From the NCBI GenBank assembly GCA_937983035.1, contig CALKAN010000077.1, positions 1 through 16,108 on the forward strand: a stretch of 16,108 bases of DNA. Direction: 5' to 3'. Shown in pieces: positions 7,219 through 14,472 of the stretch. The first letter of the stretch is position 1, and each line of letters starts with the position of its first letter. The DNA comes from an uncultured Paenibacillaceae bacterium (GTDB lineage Bacteria > Bacillota > Bacilli > Paenibacillales > CALAME01). The position numbers were made by a program, and so were the translations under genes. The notes under the pieces were generated by a model. It was not told the origin of the DNA. It did not search any database and saw nothing but the letters and a program-made list of their open reading frames with translations.

Positions 7219-8712
7219 CTACGATTCAGCCTTTTCATTTTCCCGGCGAATCCGCGGCAGCGCGAAAGAAATCGCCAGCGAAATGACGGCCAAAATTCCC
7301 AGCACAATAAAAACATGATTCAAACTAAATGCCAATGCTTCTCTGAAAGGCTGCAGCAAATGTTCCGGCAGCTCCGTGTTCGCTGTGTTCAGCGCCTCGT
7401 TCAAATCATTTCCCTTAAAATCTATGCCCCGCTCCTCCAGCCAACTGGCCAGCCTGCTGTTCATATAAGCGCCGAATACAGCGATGCCGATCACTTGTCC
7501 GAGAATGCGCAAAAATGAATTGGATGCAATCGCAATGCCCCGTTGTTCCCATCCTACTGCAGATTGAATCGAGACCGTATGCGAAGTAAATACCGACCCG
7601 AAGCCAAGCCCGCATGCTGCGGCGAACAAAGCGATCATCCAAGGCGGAGAGCTGAGACCAATCGTTGAAAGACCGATGCTTCCCGCGGTAATCATCACCA
7701 TGCCTGCTAATATAATCGGACGGGCACCCCACTTTCCAATCACTCTGCCTACGTTCATGGAGCCTGCTGTCCACAGCAGCGTCATTGGAATCAGCATCAG
7801 TCCGGAATAAGTCGCCCCTTTGCCATAAACGCCTTGAATCCACAGCGGAACATAAAAATTAACAGCCACCAAAATTGCGCTGATCAAAAAGCCGGATGCG
7901 TTAGCCAGCGATATAATGCGAATTTTAAATAAGTGCAAAGGAAGCATCGGTTCCGGCACCCGCCGTTCTATCCAAATGAATGCGATAAAAAGCAGCGCCG
8001 AACTTGCAAACAAACCGATCATCACCGGAGATCCCCAAGGATAGGTTGAACCCCCTTGCAAAAACGCATACAAAAGCAACACCATGCTAAGCGTAAAGGT
8101 CATAATTCCGCCGTAATCGATCGAATGTTTTCTTTTCTCAAAATCTTCGTGCAGCGATGTCCATAATATCACCAGTGCGATGAAACCGAACGGCAAATTA
8201 AAATAAAAAATCCAATGCCACGAAACGAGGTCTACGATCATTCCTCCAGTAAGCGGGCCCAGCACGCCGGCAATTCCCCAAATGACGCTGAGCAAGCCTT
8301 GCATTTTGGCTCTTTGTTCCAGCGGAAAAATGTCCCCGATTATCGTGCTCGTGACAGGCATCAACGCCCCTGCCCCCAATCCTTGAATTGCACGGAATAC
8401 GATCAATTGATTCATGGACTGAGACATCCCGGACAGCGCTGACCCGAGCAAAAACAACAACGAACCGAACGTAAACACTTTCTTTCTGCCGAATAAATCC
8501 GCTGATTTCCCATAGATCGGCGTTGAAATCACGGTCGTAAGCAAATAAATGGAAACGACCCAGCTCATCGATTCCACGCCGCCTAAGTCGCTCACAATTT
8601 TCGGCATCGCTGTCGATACGATTGTTCCTTCTATGGCTGATAAAAAAGTAGCCGTTAATACGGCGATCATCACATTGCGCCGGTTTGTCTGCTTCCGCGT
8701 TGCTCCAGTCAT
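7219..8712 (-). CDS. DHA2-family multidrug exporter (MFS, 14-helix type)
   Basis: This 497-residue major facilitator protein exports drugs or other hydrophobic compounds in exchange for protons (family knowledge of EmrB/QacA/LmrB types). Visible motifs are the first-helix segment SAIEGTIVSTAMPKIV (motif D1 position, with Glu28), motif A GKSADLFGRKK (68-78) in the first cytoplasmic loop, FRAIQGLGAGALMPV (106-120), and the antiporter motif C GVLGPLTGGMIVD (149-161). Hydrophobic segments continue along the length, consistent with 14 helices. The start ATG has GAGGGA about 8 nt upstream. No regulator gene is adjacent. No terminator is evident in 7117-7218, where GTGAACAATTG and ATGAACAATTG recur 17 bp apart. 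Substrate is unknown. Confidence 0.93.
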   Translation of the reverse strand: MTGATRKQTNRRNVMIAVLTATFLSAIEGTIVSTAMPKIVSDLGGVESMSWVVSIYLLTTVISTPIYGKSADLFGRKKVFTFGSLLFLLGSALSGMSQSMNQLIVFRAIQGLGAGALMPVTSTIIGDIFPLEQRAKMQGLLSVIWGIAGVLGPLTGGMIVDLVSWHWIFYFNLPFGFIALVILWTSLHEDFEKRKHSIDYGGIMTFTLSMVLLLYAFLQGGSTYPWGSPVMIGLFASSALLFIAFIWIERRVPEPMLPLHLFKIRIISLANASGFLISAILVAVNFYVPLWIQGVYGKGATYSGLMLIPMTLLWTAGSMNVGRVIGKWGARPIILAGMVMITAGSIGLSTIGLSSPPWMIALFAAACGLGFGSVFTSHTVSIQSAVGWEQRGIAIASNSFLRILGQVIGIAVFGAYMNSRLASWLEERGIDFKGNDLNEALNTANTELPEHLLQPFREALAFSLNHVFIVLGILAVISLAISFALPRIRRENEKAES

Positions 8713-8802
8713 TTTTTGCTTCCCTCGTATCTATCATTTTTCATCCGATCCATAACGCTTGCTGCTTAAATTTTCCAAATGTTACGATGACAGTTATATT
8801 CT

Positions 8803-8815
8803 AGCATATAATGCT
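8803..8815. promoter_or_regulatory. Small inverted repeat upstream of the exporter gene
   Basis: AGCAT and ATGCT arms flank ATA, about 90 nt before the exporter start. It overlaps a TATAAT-like hexamer on the plus strand. It is a candidate operator or promoter element for the exporter, but the arms are short and chance is quite possible. Confidence 0.2.
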
Positions 8816-8933
8816 CATGTTTGCGGCTGACTGACAAAAGACCGGCATTTCCAGATCATTTGATAAAGTTTCCGTATCAATCAGACGCATGTCGAAGCAA
8901 TTCTTCATATTCTTCCCATGATCTGCAGCCCAA

Positions 8934-8963
8934 CAAAAAAAGAGAAGCACATGCGGCCTCTCT
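8934..8963 (-). terminator. Rho-independent terminator for the cupin gene
   Basis: Arms 8941-8948 and 8956-8963 pair over 8 bp (one G-U) around a 7-nt loop. In the minus direction the stem is followed directly by a T run (complement of 8934-8941). It lies about 90 nt past the cupin stop. Confidence 0.8.
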
Positions 8964-9009
8964 CCGAATATTTATATCATCTGCCTATAACCAGATCTTC
9001 ATTCTTCTC

Positions 9010-9039
9010 AAACGAATGCGGAAATCTTAAACGAATGCG
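9010..9039. repeat. Short direct repeat AAACGAATGCG
   Basis: AAACGAATGCG occurs at 9010-9020 and 9029-9039, 19 bp apart, between the cupin stop and its terminator. It is too short to assign a role. Confidence 0.4.
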
Positions 9040-9051
9040 AAAACAACATGC

Positions 9052-9753
9052 CTAAACGCGCTGACCCTCAGCCGCCAATGCATCTTGTTTCGTTGCATGC
9101 ACGGTGCCGAAAGGATGCTCTGGCGGAGCATAAATCGAATAGAGTTTCAGCGGTTCTCTGCCGGTGTTTGTCACATTGTGCCATTTCCCTGCCGGCACCA
9201 TGATCGCATCGTTTTCACTCACTCTCCTCTCGAAATCCAAACGATCCGGCGCATCACCCATCTGCACGATTCCGTCCCCTTCCTCAATGCGCAAAAACTG
9301 ATCTGTACCGGGGTGAAGCTCAAGTCCGATGCTCTCGCCAACCGGGATGCTCATCACCGTCACTTGCAAATGTTTCCCCGTCCAAATGGCCGTCCGAAAC
9401 GTGCGATTTCGTTCAGCCGCTTGTTCAATGTCGATCACAAATGGTTTGGCCCCTTCATCCTTCAACTGCAAAACGCCGTCCCCGTTATCATCATCAGGAC
9501 GATCCGCTCTTGCTTCGTGCGGGGAATGCCAGTAAGACCATTGTCCGGATGCCGCCCCAACATTCACTGGCGGAGTCCAATACGTCAACCTGCTGGCATA
9601 ATCAATATTTTCTGACGAAATCCATGGCTGCAGTTGTCTCGTCAGCGCAGCGTTCTGCGCAAGCGCTCCGCTGGGATCGGATGCTGTCCCGCTGCAACAA
9701 GCAAATTGACGTGACGCATACAAATAAGGATGAGTATAAAACGTGTAATACAA
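9052..9753 (-). CDS. Cupin-domain protein
   Basis: The C-terminal half of this 233-residue protein is a cupin barrel: RTAIWTGKHLQVTVMSIPVG, then the first motif IGLELHPGTDQFLRIEEGDG (His147), and the second motif VPAGKWHNVTNTG (His192), then LKLYSIYAPPEHPFGTVHAT. This strongly resembles uncharacterised Bacillus cupins related to mannose-6-phosphate isomerase C-terminal domains; no reaction can be assigned. The first motif lacks the usual HxH pair, so metal binding may be altered. The N-terminal 100 residues are Tyr/Trp-rich and less conserved, with an Asp-rich patch (DDDNGDG) near 87-93. I chose TTG at 9753 (LYYTFYTHPY) with AAAGGA 9 nt upstream. ATG at 9762 and TTG at 9771 are in frame, but the ATG directly abuts that site. 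It appears to be a single-gene unit. Confidence 0.82.
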   Translation of the reverse strand: MYYTFYTHPYLYASRQFACCSGTASDPSGALAQNAALTRQLQPWISSENIDYASRLTYWTPPVNVGAASGQWSYWHSPHEARADRPDDDNGDGVLQLKDEGAKPFVIDIEQAAERNRTFRTAIWTGKHLQVTVMSIPVGESIGLELHPGTDQFLRIEEGDGIVQMGDAPDRLDFERRVSENDAIMVPAGKWHNVTNTGREPLKLYSIYAPPEHPFGTVHATKQDALAAEGQRV

Positions 9754-10143
9754 CCTCTTCATTCCTTTCAAAATGGAGTCATCATCCTATCGTATTCAAT
9801 TCGCCCAGCAGAGGTACTTTGTTTTACGGCAAAATTTTTCACGCTCAGCACTCAATCATCTCCATGCGAAATTCGGCGAGCGCCAAACAGCTGTCAGCAA
9901 CTGCCAGACAAACCAACTGGCATCAACTTTGCTTGATCATTATGAGGCATAGTGTCCTTAGCTATGAACGATTAAAATGTCATTCATCAATCTTTTTGCA
10001 ATGTTATGGCAATGTGTTGCAACTTTTGCGCTCACAAACCGTCTAATACTTAAATCGTTTTATTTATCTGCAAGCATAAAAATTTCATGGGGTCAAAGCG
10101 ATGGAAAGAATATAATGATTAAAATCGCAAAGGGGGCTGCATA
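9754..10143 (+). other. Gap upstream of the PstS-like gene with a possible -10 box
   Basis: No gene is seen here. TATAAT at 10111-10116 lies 28 nt before the ATG of the PstS-like gene and could be its -10 box, but no good -35 is present 17 bp upstream. A GCAAAGGGGG ribosome site follows. A pho-box search by eye did not give a convincing TT(A/C)ACA array. Confidence 0.3.
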
Positions 10144-11298
10144 ATGAGAATTTTTGCATCAGCATTGCTTTTTTTCGTATTTTTGGTGTTCGGATTCTTT
10201 GCCCTGTTCATCGTCATCTTCAGCGGAAATCAAATTTTTTACGCTCCGTTTATCATCATCACAGGGATCGGCTTGTATATTTTTATCGTTCTGGCTATTT
10301 TTCAAAAATTTAAAAACAAATACGTCGTGTACTCGTTTATCGCGTTTTTGATTTTAGCCGCGGGCTCAGCAGGCGGGTATGAAGCCTGGAAAGCTTACCA
10401 AAAAAGTCTCGAAGTCGTATCCGTGCAAGATGTCAATTTGTATCATTATGAACCTTTTAAAGAAGGAACGCTCGCAGCTAAGCTCGATGAAGAAAGCACG
10501 TTCAAAATCACAGATTCGCTGCCAAAATTAGACGGGTCTACGGCCCTTTACCCGTTATATGCTGCGTTTGCGCAAGCGGTCTATCCCGAAGGGGAATACC
10601 GCTATTGGAACAGCGAAGTCATGTCCTCTCAAACGAGCGGCGCATATGCGCGCTTGCTGAAAGGAGAAGCGGACATCATCTTTGTTCCAGCGCCTTCGGA
10701 AAGCATCAAGCAGCAAGCAGCTGCGCAAGGCATTGAGCTGCAGTTAACGCCCATTGCCAAGGAAGCGTTCGTCTTTTTTGTCAATGCGGGAAATCCGATT
10801 GAATCGCTCACTTCAGAACAAATTCGAAAAATATATTCAGGGGAAATTACAAACTGGAAAGAAGTCGGCGGCGAAAACAAAAAAATTATCGCTTATCAAA
10901 GACCGGAAAACAGCGGCAGCCAACAAGCATTGCGGCAATTCATGGGCGATGTGCCAATCATGAAACCGAAAAAAGAAAGAGTAGCGGCAGGCATGGGCAT
11001 GATTATCGAAGAGGCGGCCAAATACAAAAATTACAACAGAGCCATCGGCTATTCATTCCGCTTCTTCTCCGAAGAAATGGTACAAAACGGAGAGATCCGG
11101 CACTTGGCCGTCGACGGCGTGCTGCCGACGAAAGAAAACATTCGCAACGGCAGCTATCCGATTACATCCGAATTTTACGCCGTCACCCGTTCAGATCACA
11201 AGCACCCGCAGATCGATGCGTTTATCGCTTGGATATTATCTGAACAGGGGCAGCTGCTGGTTGAACGAACAGGCTATGTATCCATCAACAACCACTGA
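10144..11298 (+). CDS. PstS-like substrate-binding protein with N-terminal membrane helices
   Basis: This 384-residue protein starts with three hydrophobic helices (about 4-26, 32-53 and 60-78) instead of a lipoprotein signal. A PstS-type phosphate-binding fold follows (PBP-like family). Signature parts are LDGSTALYPLYAAFA (129-143), SSQTSGAYARLLKGEADIIF (161-180), IRKIYSGEITNWKEVGG (227-243) and RPENSGSQQALRQFM (253-267). In classical PstS the corresponding Thr, Ser and Arg groups hold phosphate. No pstC, pstA or pstB follows; the gene ends in a stem-loop, so it is an orphan here. It may deliver phosphate to a transporter encoded elsewhere, or act as a membrane sensor (inference). The start ATG has AAAGGGGG 7 nt upstream. 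The family is clear; binding specificity is not. Confidence 0.88.
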   Translation: MRIFASALLFFVFLVFGFFALFIVIFSGNQIFYAPFIIITGIGLYIFIVLAIFQKFKNKYVVYSFIAFLILAAGSAGGYEAWKAYQKSLEVVSVQDVNLYHYEPFKEGTLAAKLDEESTFKITDSLPKLDGSTALYPLYAAFAQAVYPEGEYRYWNSEVMSSQTSGAYARLLKGEADIIFVPAPSESIKQQAAAQGIELQLTPIAKEAFVFFVNAGNPIESLTSEQIRKIYSGEITNWKEVGGENKKIIAYQRPENSGSQQALRQFMGDVPIMKPKKERVAAGMGMIIEEAAKYKNYNRAIGYSFRFFSEEMVQNGEIRHLAVDGVLPTKENIRNGSYPITSEFYAVTRSDHKHPQIDAFIAWILSEQGQLLVERTGYVSINNH

Positions 11299-11308
11299 TA
11301 CTTGCAGC

Positions 11309-11340
11309 AAGCACGCATGACATCTCTGCCATGCGTGCTT
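11309..11340 (+). terminator. Stem-loop after the PstS-like gene
   Basis: A perfect 11-bp inverted repeat AAGCACGCATG/CATGCGTGCTT surrounds a 10-nt loop, starting 11 nt after the stop codon. Only a weak T content (CATATT) follows, so termination may be partial, or the stem may stabilise the transcript. Confidence 0.65.
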
Positions 11341-11528
11341 CATATTGCGCTGTCAACGACTGCGCTCGCTCCTAACTTTCACCTGCCTCCAATCCTCACA
11401 GGATATGGAATGTCTAACTGATCAAAAATACTTTTGTTGTAAAAAGAGGGTAATCATTCGCATTATAGTACGGCAACGCATAAACTGCACCGCTGCGATC
11501 CATTCCCCAAGCAAGGTCTTATAAAAAT

Positions 11529-11570
11529 AATGCTGCTTTAAATAGAATACTAGGCAGCATTTTTGTTTTT
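11529..11570. terminator. Bidirectional terminator overlapping the end of the small membrane gene
   Basis: AATGCTGC (11529-11536) pairs with GCAGCATT (11554-11561) over a 17-nt loop. On the plus strand it is followed by TTTGTTTTT, and on the minus strand by ATTTTTAT. On the minus strand the first arm is also the last codons of the small membrane protein, and the TAG stop lies in the stem-loop. Nothing is seen in 11341-11528 apart from this. Confidence 0.75.
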
Positions 11571-11807
11571 TGAAATCATATCGATAATTGCCCATAATAA
11601 AAAACATATCGCCAAAACTAATGTGATAATCTCCGGCGTAGAAGAATAGGTTTTTGTAAGTTTTAGAGCAACCTCAAGTGTATTTGTATTTATAGATCCT
11701 TGATTTGCAGCTAAAATTGCAGCAGTTAAATAGTGGATAAAGTTTCTAAAGATAAAAAGCATTGCTGCTATAGCTATTAGAGAAATCCCAGCGCCGAGTT
11801 TATTCAT
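11550..11807 (-). CDS. Small two-helix membrane protein, unknown function
   Basis: This 85-residue protein has two hydrophobic helices (about 5-33, possibly broken, and 60-77) with a polar stretch TLEVALKLTKTYSSTPE between them, and a basic C-terminus (SKNKNAA). The ATG has an excellent AAGGAG site 5 nt upstream, so it is likely expressed. It lies 35 nt downstream of the beta-rich fragment on the same strand, and the two may have formed an operon. Base composition is more AT-rich than in the flanking housekeeping genes. Small membrane partners of secreted proteins can be immunity or export helpers, but nothing in the sequence proves this here. I do not recognise the family. Confidence 0.65.
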   Translation of the reverse strand: MNKLGAGISLIAIAAMLFIFRNFIHYLTAAILAANQGSINTNTLEVALKLTKTYSSTPEIITLVLAICFLLWAIIDMISKNKNAA

Positions 11808-11842
11808 AAATACTCCTTATCAAATATACATGTTTTTTTATT

Positions 11843-12199
11843 CTAATGTGTAGGAGGGACTGTATCTTCCATAATAGTATATATACCGTCTGGTATTCCA
11901 AATAGATCTTTAGCGATAAATACTTCAATCCAAGTAACATCGTCAAAAAGCTTTGTTGAACCATTTTGATCAATGAACCATACATCCTCATAAAGAGTAC
12001 CTAATGAGTTGTCCATATAAGGTATATAATCCATCCAAGCATAGTGACCAGGAGATACTGGTTGAGTAACGGTGTCGGATCGGGTGTAAGTGTTTGACCA
12101 AGATGCTCCTACAGATACTCCAGCGGAAAATGCATTGCGTTGATGTGAATAATCAAATGAAAAAGTAGATGTGTATGATTGTGAAACGTGAACACTCAA
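11843..12199 (-). pseudogene. Beta-rich exported-type protein fragment, probably 5'-truncated
   Basis: The frame gives 118 residues rich in Ser, Thr, Tyr and Asp with alternating hydrophobics: QSYTSTFSFDYSHQ, then FSAGVSVGASWSNTYTRSDT, then GHYAWMDYIPYMDN, then TKLFDDVTWIEVFIAKDLFG. Such a pattern suggests a beta-sheet domain of an exported or pore-forming-like protein, but I do not recognise a family. The only start in frame is TTG at 12199, with GAGG just 1 nt away, and an in-frame TGA lies at 12205-12203. There is no signal peptide. These facts suggest loss of the N-terminal part. It could still be a short, poorly initiated gene. It precedes the small membrane gene by 35 nt in the same direction. 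Confidence 0.5.
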
Positions 12200-12205
12200 A
12201 CCTCA

Positions 12206-12605
12206 TATTAATTCATTACAGGAATAGCTTCTTCTATATATTTTAAGTGATTACATCTATATATTAACATAAAATGGGTGGTTTTGGAAACCTGTTGTCT
12301 TCTTGGTTATCTACCGATTGAACGTTTCGGTTCGAATCAAGCAATTATTGCAATACAAAAGATCTTAAGGTGAAAGATTACTTAACTTTCTTGAGGGAGG
12401 TATGCTGATGGTAAATTCATGCTGATATCCGTCCCGAAAAATCCGATATAACTGCGAGTAGATATAAGTTATCGATTAGATCATAATGAATTTATGCGTA
12501 ATTGTTTTACTAAGCTGATAAACCGGCAAGAGCCGTCTGTTTCCATCGGGATTTTTTTCGTTGCACAAACAATTAGTATTGCAGCTTAAAGAAAGGATCT
12601 TTTAA
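12206..12605. other. AT-rich gap without a recognisable gene
   Basis: A 20-codon minus-strand frame ending EEAIPVMN stops just before the truncated fragment and may be a separate scrap. On the plus strand GAGGGAGG (12394-12401) stands before ATG codons that stop after a few residues. A short hairpin CGGC-AAGA-GCCG (12524-12535) is followed 15 nt later by a T run. No family-like coding sequence is seen. The composition suggests decayed accessory DNA. Confidence 0.45.
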
Positions 12606-12608
12606 TAG

Positions 12609-12759
12609 AATTTCATCTTCCTTGAAAGTATGATATACGATCTTGGCATTAAACCGGGAGACCAAGTTATTTTTCGTAGACTGGATAAACATAACTATGT
12701 GGTATCGCTGCTTGACGAGGAAAAAATAAATTCTATTTTGTTGATTGATTCGATATGTT
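12609..12759 (+). pseudogene. Possible AbrB/SpoVT-like half-domain remnant
   Basis: The frame reads ESMIYDLGIKPGDQVIFRRL and then DKHNYVVSLLDEEKINSILL. The pattern LGIKPGDxVIF is what follows IPKEIREx in the swapped-hairpin fold of AbrB-like DNA-binding proteins and MazE-type antitoxins. The expected N-terminal half is missing: a TAG stop lies at 12606-12608 and no such sequence is seen in other frames. The open frame continues past 12760 into antisense of the truncated oxidoreductase, so its true end is unclear. The match is a short motif, so chance resemblance remains possible. Confidence 0.3.
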
Positions 12760-13023
12760 TCCTTTCAGCAGGCAATCCAAACCAACCTCGTAATGAAGAT
12801 CGTGCGGAAGCGCAATGAGAACCGCATCCACATCATCCAGCAATTCGCGATAATCTGCCACCGCCTTTTCGGCCCCCAACTTTTCGGCTGCAAGCTTCGC
12901 CCGCGATAAATCGATGTCACAAGTTGCCGCAACATGCATTTCGTCTTTCAATTCCAGCAAGCCTTGAGCATGGGAGCCTGCCATCCCGCCGCATCCGATG
13001 ATGCCTAAACGAATTCGCTCCAT
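12733..13023 (-). pseudogene. Truncated Gfo/Idh/MocA-family oxidoreductase (NAD-binding half only)
   Basis: The first 88 residues are a good Rossmann fold: IRLGIIGCGGMAGSHAQGL (4-22) with the dinucleotide-binding glycines, ATCDIDLSRAKLAAEKLGAE, YRELLDDVDAVLIALPHDLH, and GLDCLLKG. Family members then continue with KHVLMEKPL and a catalytic domain of more than 200 residues. Here the frame turns into NISNQSTK and stops, so homology ends at about 12760 and the gene is broken. I chose ATG 13023, with GAGGAG 8 nt upstream; GTG at 13032 is in frame. The intact start and promoter region suggest the 3' part was lost by deletion or insertion. The missing part is not elsewhere in the window; the 15798-16108 fragment belongs to a different, downstream-cut gene. 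Confidence 0.82.
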
Positions 13024-13125
13024 CGTTCTCACTCCTCATGTCAATCTTTCCAATTTCGCCATTTCCCAAACCGAGAAGCAAATCATGCCAAATTTTCCAC
13101 CGAATTTTTTCAATTCGCAAAATAA

Positions 13126-13139
13126 AGAAAGCGCTTTAT
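13126..13139. promoter_or_regulatory. LacI/CcpA-type operator in the divergent region
   Basis: The palindrome AAAGCGCTTT (13128-13137) matches the cre consensus with about two mismatches over 14 bp. It lies 103 nt before the broken oxidoreductase and 161 nt before the LacI-family gene, so it could serve either. The operator may belong to CcpA or to the adjacent LacI regulator itself, since both classes bind such sequences. Confidence 0.55.
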
Positions 13140-13300
13140 CACTTTTCATATATCACGCCGAAACACGCATGAACATATGATTTTCCTCAAATTTCGGCTG
13201 TATTTCCAAAATATGTTTAATGCAATTGGCAGCGTTCCCTTTTATGCATCACAATGGTAGAATAGTAATTGAAAATAATAGAAAGCAACGGAGAGAAGCA

Positions 13301-14344
13301 ATGAAAAAGAAACGCATTACCATCCACGATATCGCTCGTCTGGCGGGTGCATCATCGGCGACGGTTTCCCGAGTGCTCAGCAACAGTTCCTATCCCGTCA
13401 GCGACGAACTAAGAAATAAAATTCGCAAAATCGCAGAAGAGCATCATTACATTCCGAATCGGATCGGGAAACAATTGAAAACCCATGACAATTTAACGAT
13501 TGGCGCCATCATCCCGACGATCAGCAACCCTTTCTATGCCTCCATCATGCTGGGCATAGAGGAAATCGCACAACAGAACGGATACCATGTTTTTCTCTGC
13601 AACTCCAAACAAAGCGCGAAACTGGAAGAAGAATATTTGAAAACATTGTTTGAAAACCAAGTCGAAGGCGTCATTGTTTCTTCTATCTCTGCCGACAAAA
13701 AGCTGTTGTCTCATCTGTTAGATCTCGGCATGAAAGTCGTTGCCGTCGATCAACACATCGAAATGAAAAATGTCCGGCAAATTGAGTTCAATTATCGCAA
13801 AGGCGGCTTTATTGCCGTGAAACATCTAATCGATAACGGTCATCGCAAAATCGCCTATATTACTGCTCCGCTGGATCGTCCCAGCCGGAGAAGCATCTTT
13901 CAAGGATATCAAGATGCGCTGATTGAAGCCGGGATCACGCCTGAGGAAGATTATGTGCAGATCGCGGAGAAAGAATCTTCGCTTTACGACGAAATTTTTG
14001 AATTCGAGAACGGACGGAAGCTCGCGCGAAATCTGCTCAAATTAGAATCGCCTCCGACCGCCGTTTTTGCATGTAATGACTTGACGGCGATCGGGGCGAT
14101 CCATGAATTTACGAAGCAAGGCGTACGCGTCCCGGAGGACATCTCCGTCGTAGGCTTCGACAATATTGAATTCGGCCAGATGGTCATGCCTGCTCTCACA
14201 ACCGTGAACCAGCCGAACTATGAGATGGGCAAACTGGCTTGCAACATTTTGCTGGATATGATCAAAAACAAACACGCGCCGGAAATCGAAATTATGCTGC
14301 AGCCCGCCCTGGTTGAGCGGGATTCAGTGGCAGACATTCGCTGA
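13301..14344 (+). CDS. LacI-family transcriptional regulator
   Basis: This 347-residue protein has the standard layout: an N-terminal helix-turn-helix ITIHDIARLAGASSATVSRV (6-25) with hinge region EEHHYIPNRIGKQLKT (46-61), then a periplasmic-binding-like sensor domain with TIGAIIPTISNPFYASIMLG, VEGVIVSSIS, HRKIAYITAP, PPTAVFACNDLTAIGA, VPEDISVVGFDNIEFG and PALTTVNQPNYEMG. Such proteins bind a sugar or sugar phosphate and usually repress neighbouring catabolic genes. The start ATG follows CGGAGAG at a good distance; the open frame extends 27 codons upstream but those residues are not family-like. It is divergent from the broken oxidoreductase and convergent with the ceramidase-like gene. The likely target is this locus (inference). 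The effector is unknown. Confidence 0.95.
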   Translation: MKKKRITIHDIARLAGASSATVSRVLSNSSYPVSDELRNKIRKIAEEHHYIPNRIGKQLKTHDNLTIGAIIPTISNPFYASIMLGIEEIAQQNGYHVFLCNSKQSAKLEEEYLKTLFENQVEGVIVSSISADKKLLSHLLDLGMKVVAVDQHIEMKNVRQIEFNYRKGGFIAVKHLIDNGHRKIAYITAPLDRPSRRSIFQGYQDALIEAGITPEEDYVQIAEKESSLYDEIFEFENGRKLARNLLKLESPPTAVFACNDLTAIGAIHEFTKQGVRVPEDISVVGFDNIEFGQMVMPALTTVNQPNYEMGKLACNILLDMIKNKHAPEIEIMLQPALVERDSVADIR

Positions 14345-14399
14345 GACGGGCTCTATTCAAAGAAGAAATCTATTCCAAGAACAGCTCCATTTCATAATA

Positions 14400-14415
14400 G
14401 AATCAAATTTGATTC
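14400..14415. repeat. Perfect 16-bp palindrome in the convergent gap
   Basis: GAATCAAATTTGATTC is fully self-complementary without a loop. It lies 55 nt after the LacI-family stop and 57 nt after the hydrolase stop on the other strand. With no loop and no T run it is a poor terminator; it could be a protein-binding site. No classical terminator is evident in 14345-14472. Confidence 0.55.
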
Positions 14416-14472
14416 ACAAAAAACAGAAAAGCTCATCCAGCCATCCTGTCTGCGCCGTTTCGAAGAGGCGGC

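Noticed and set aside
12512..12525. AAGCTGATAAACCG, identical as I remember it to sequence before the filamentous phage fd/M13 gene VIII terminator
   Set aside because: Only 14 nt agree, the following hairpin differs, and no other phage-like sequence is nearby; chance is the simplest explanation.
13220..13300. N-terminal extension of the LacI-family protein
   Set aside because: The helix-turn-helix starts right after the ATG at 13301, which has a good ribosome site.
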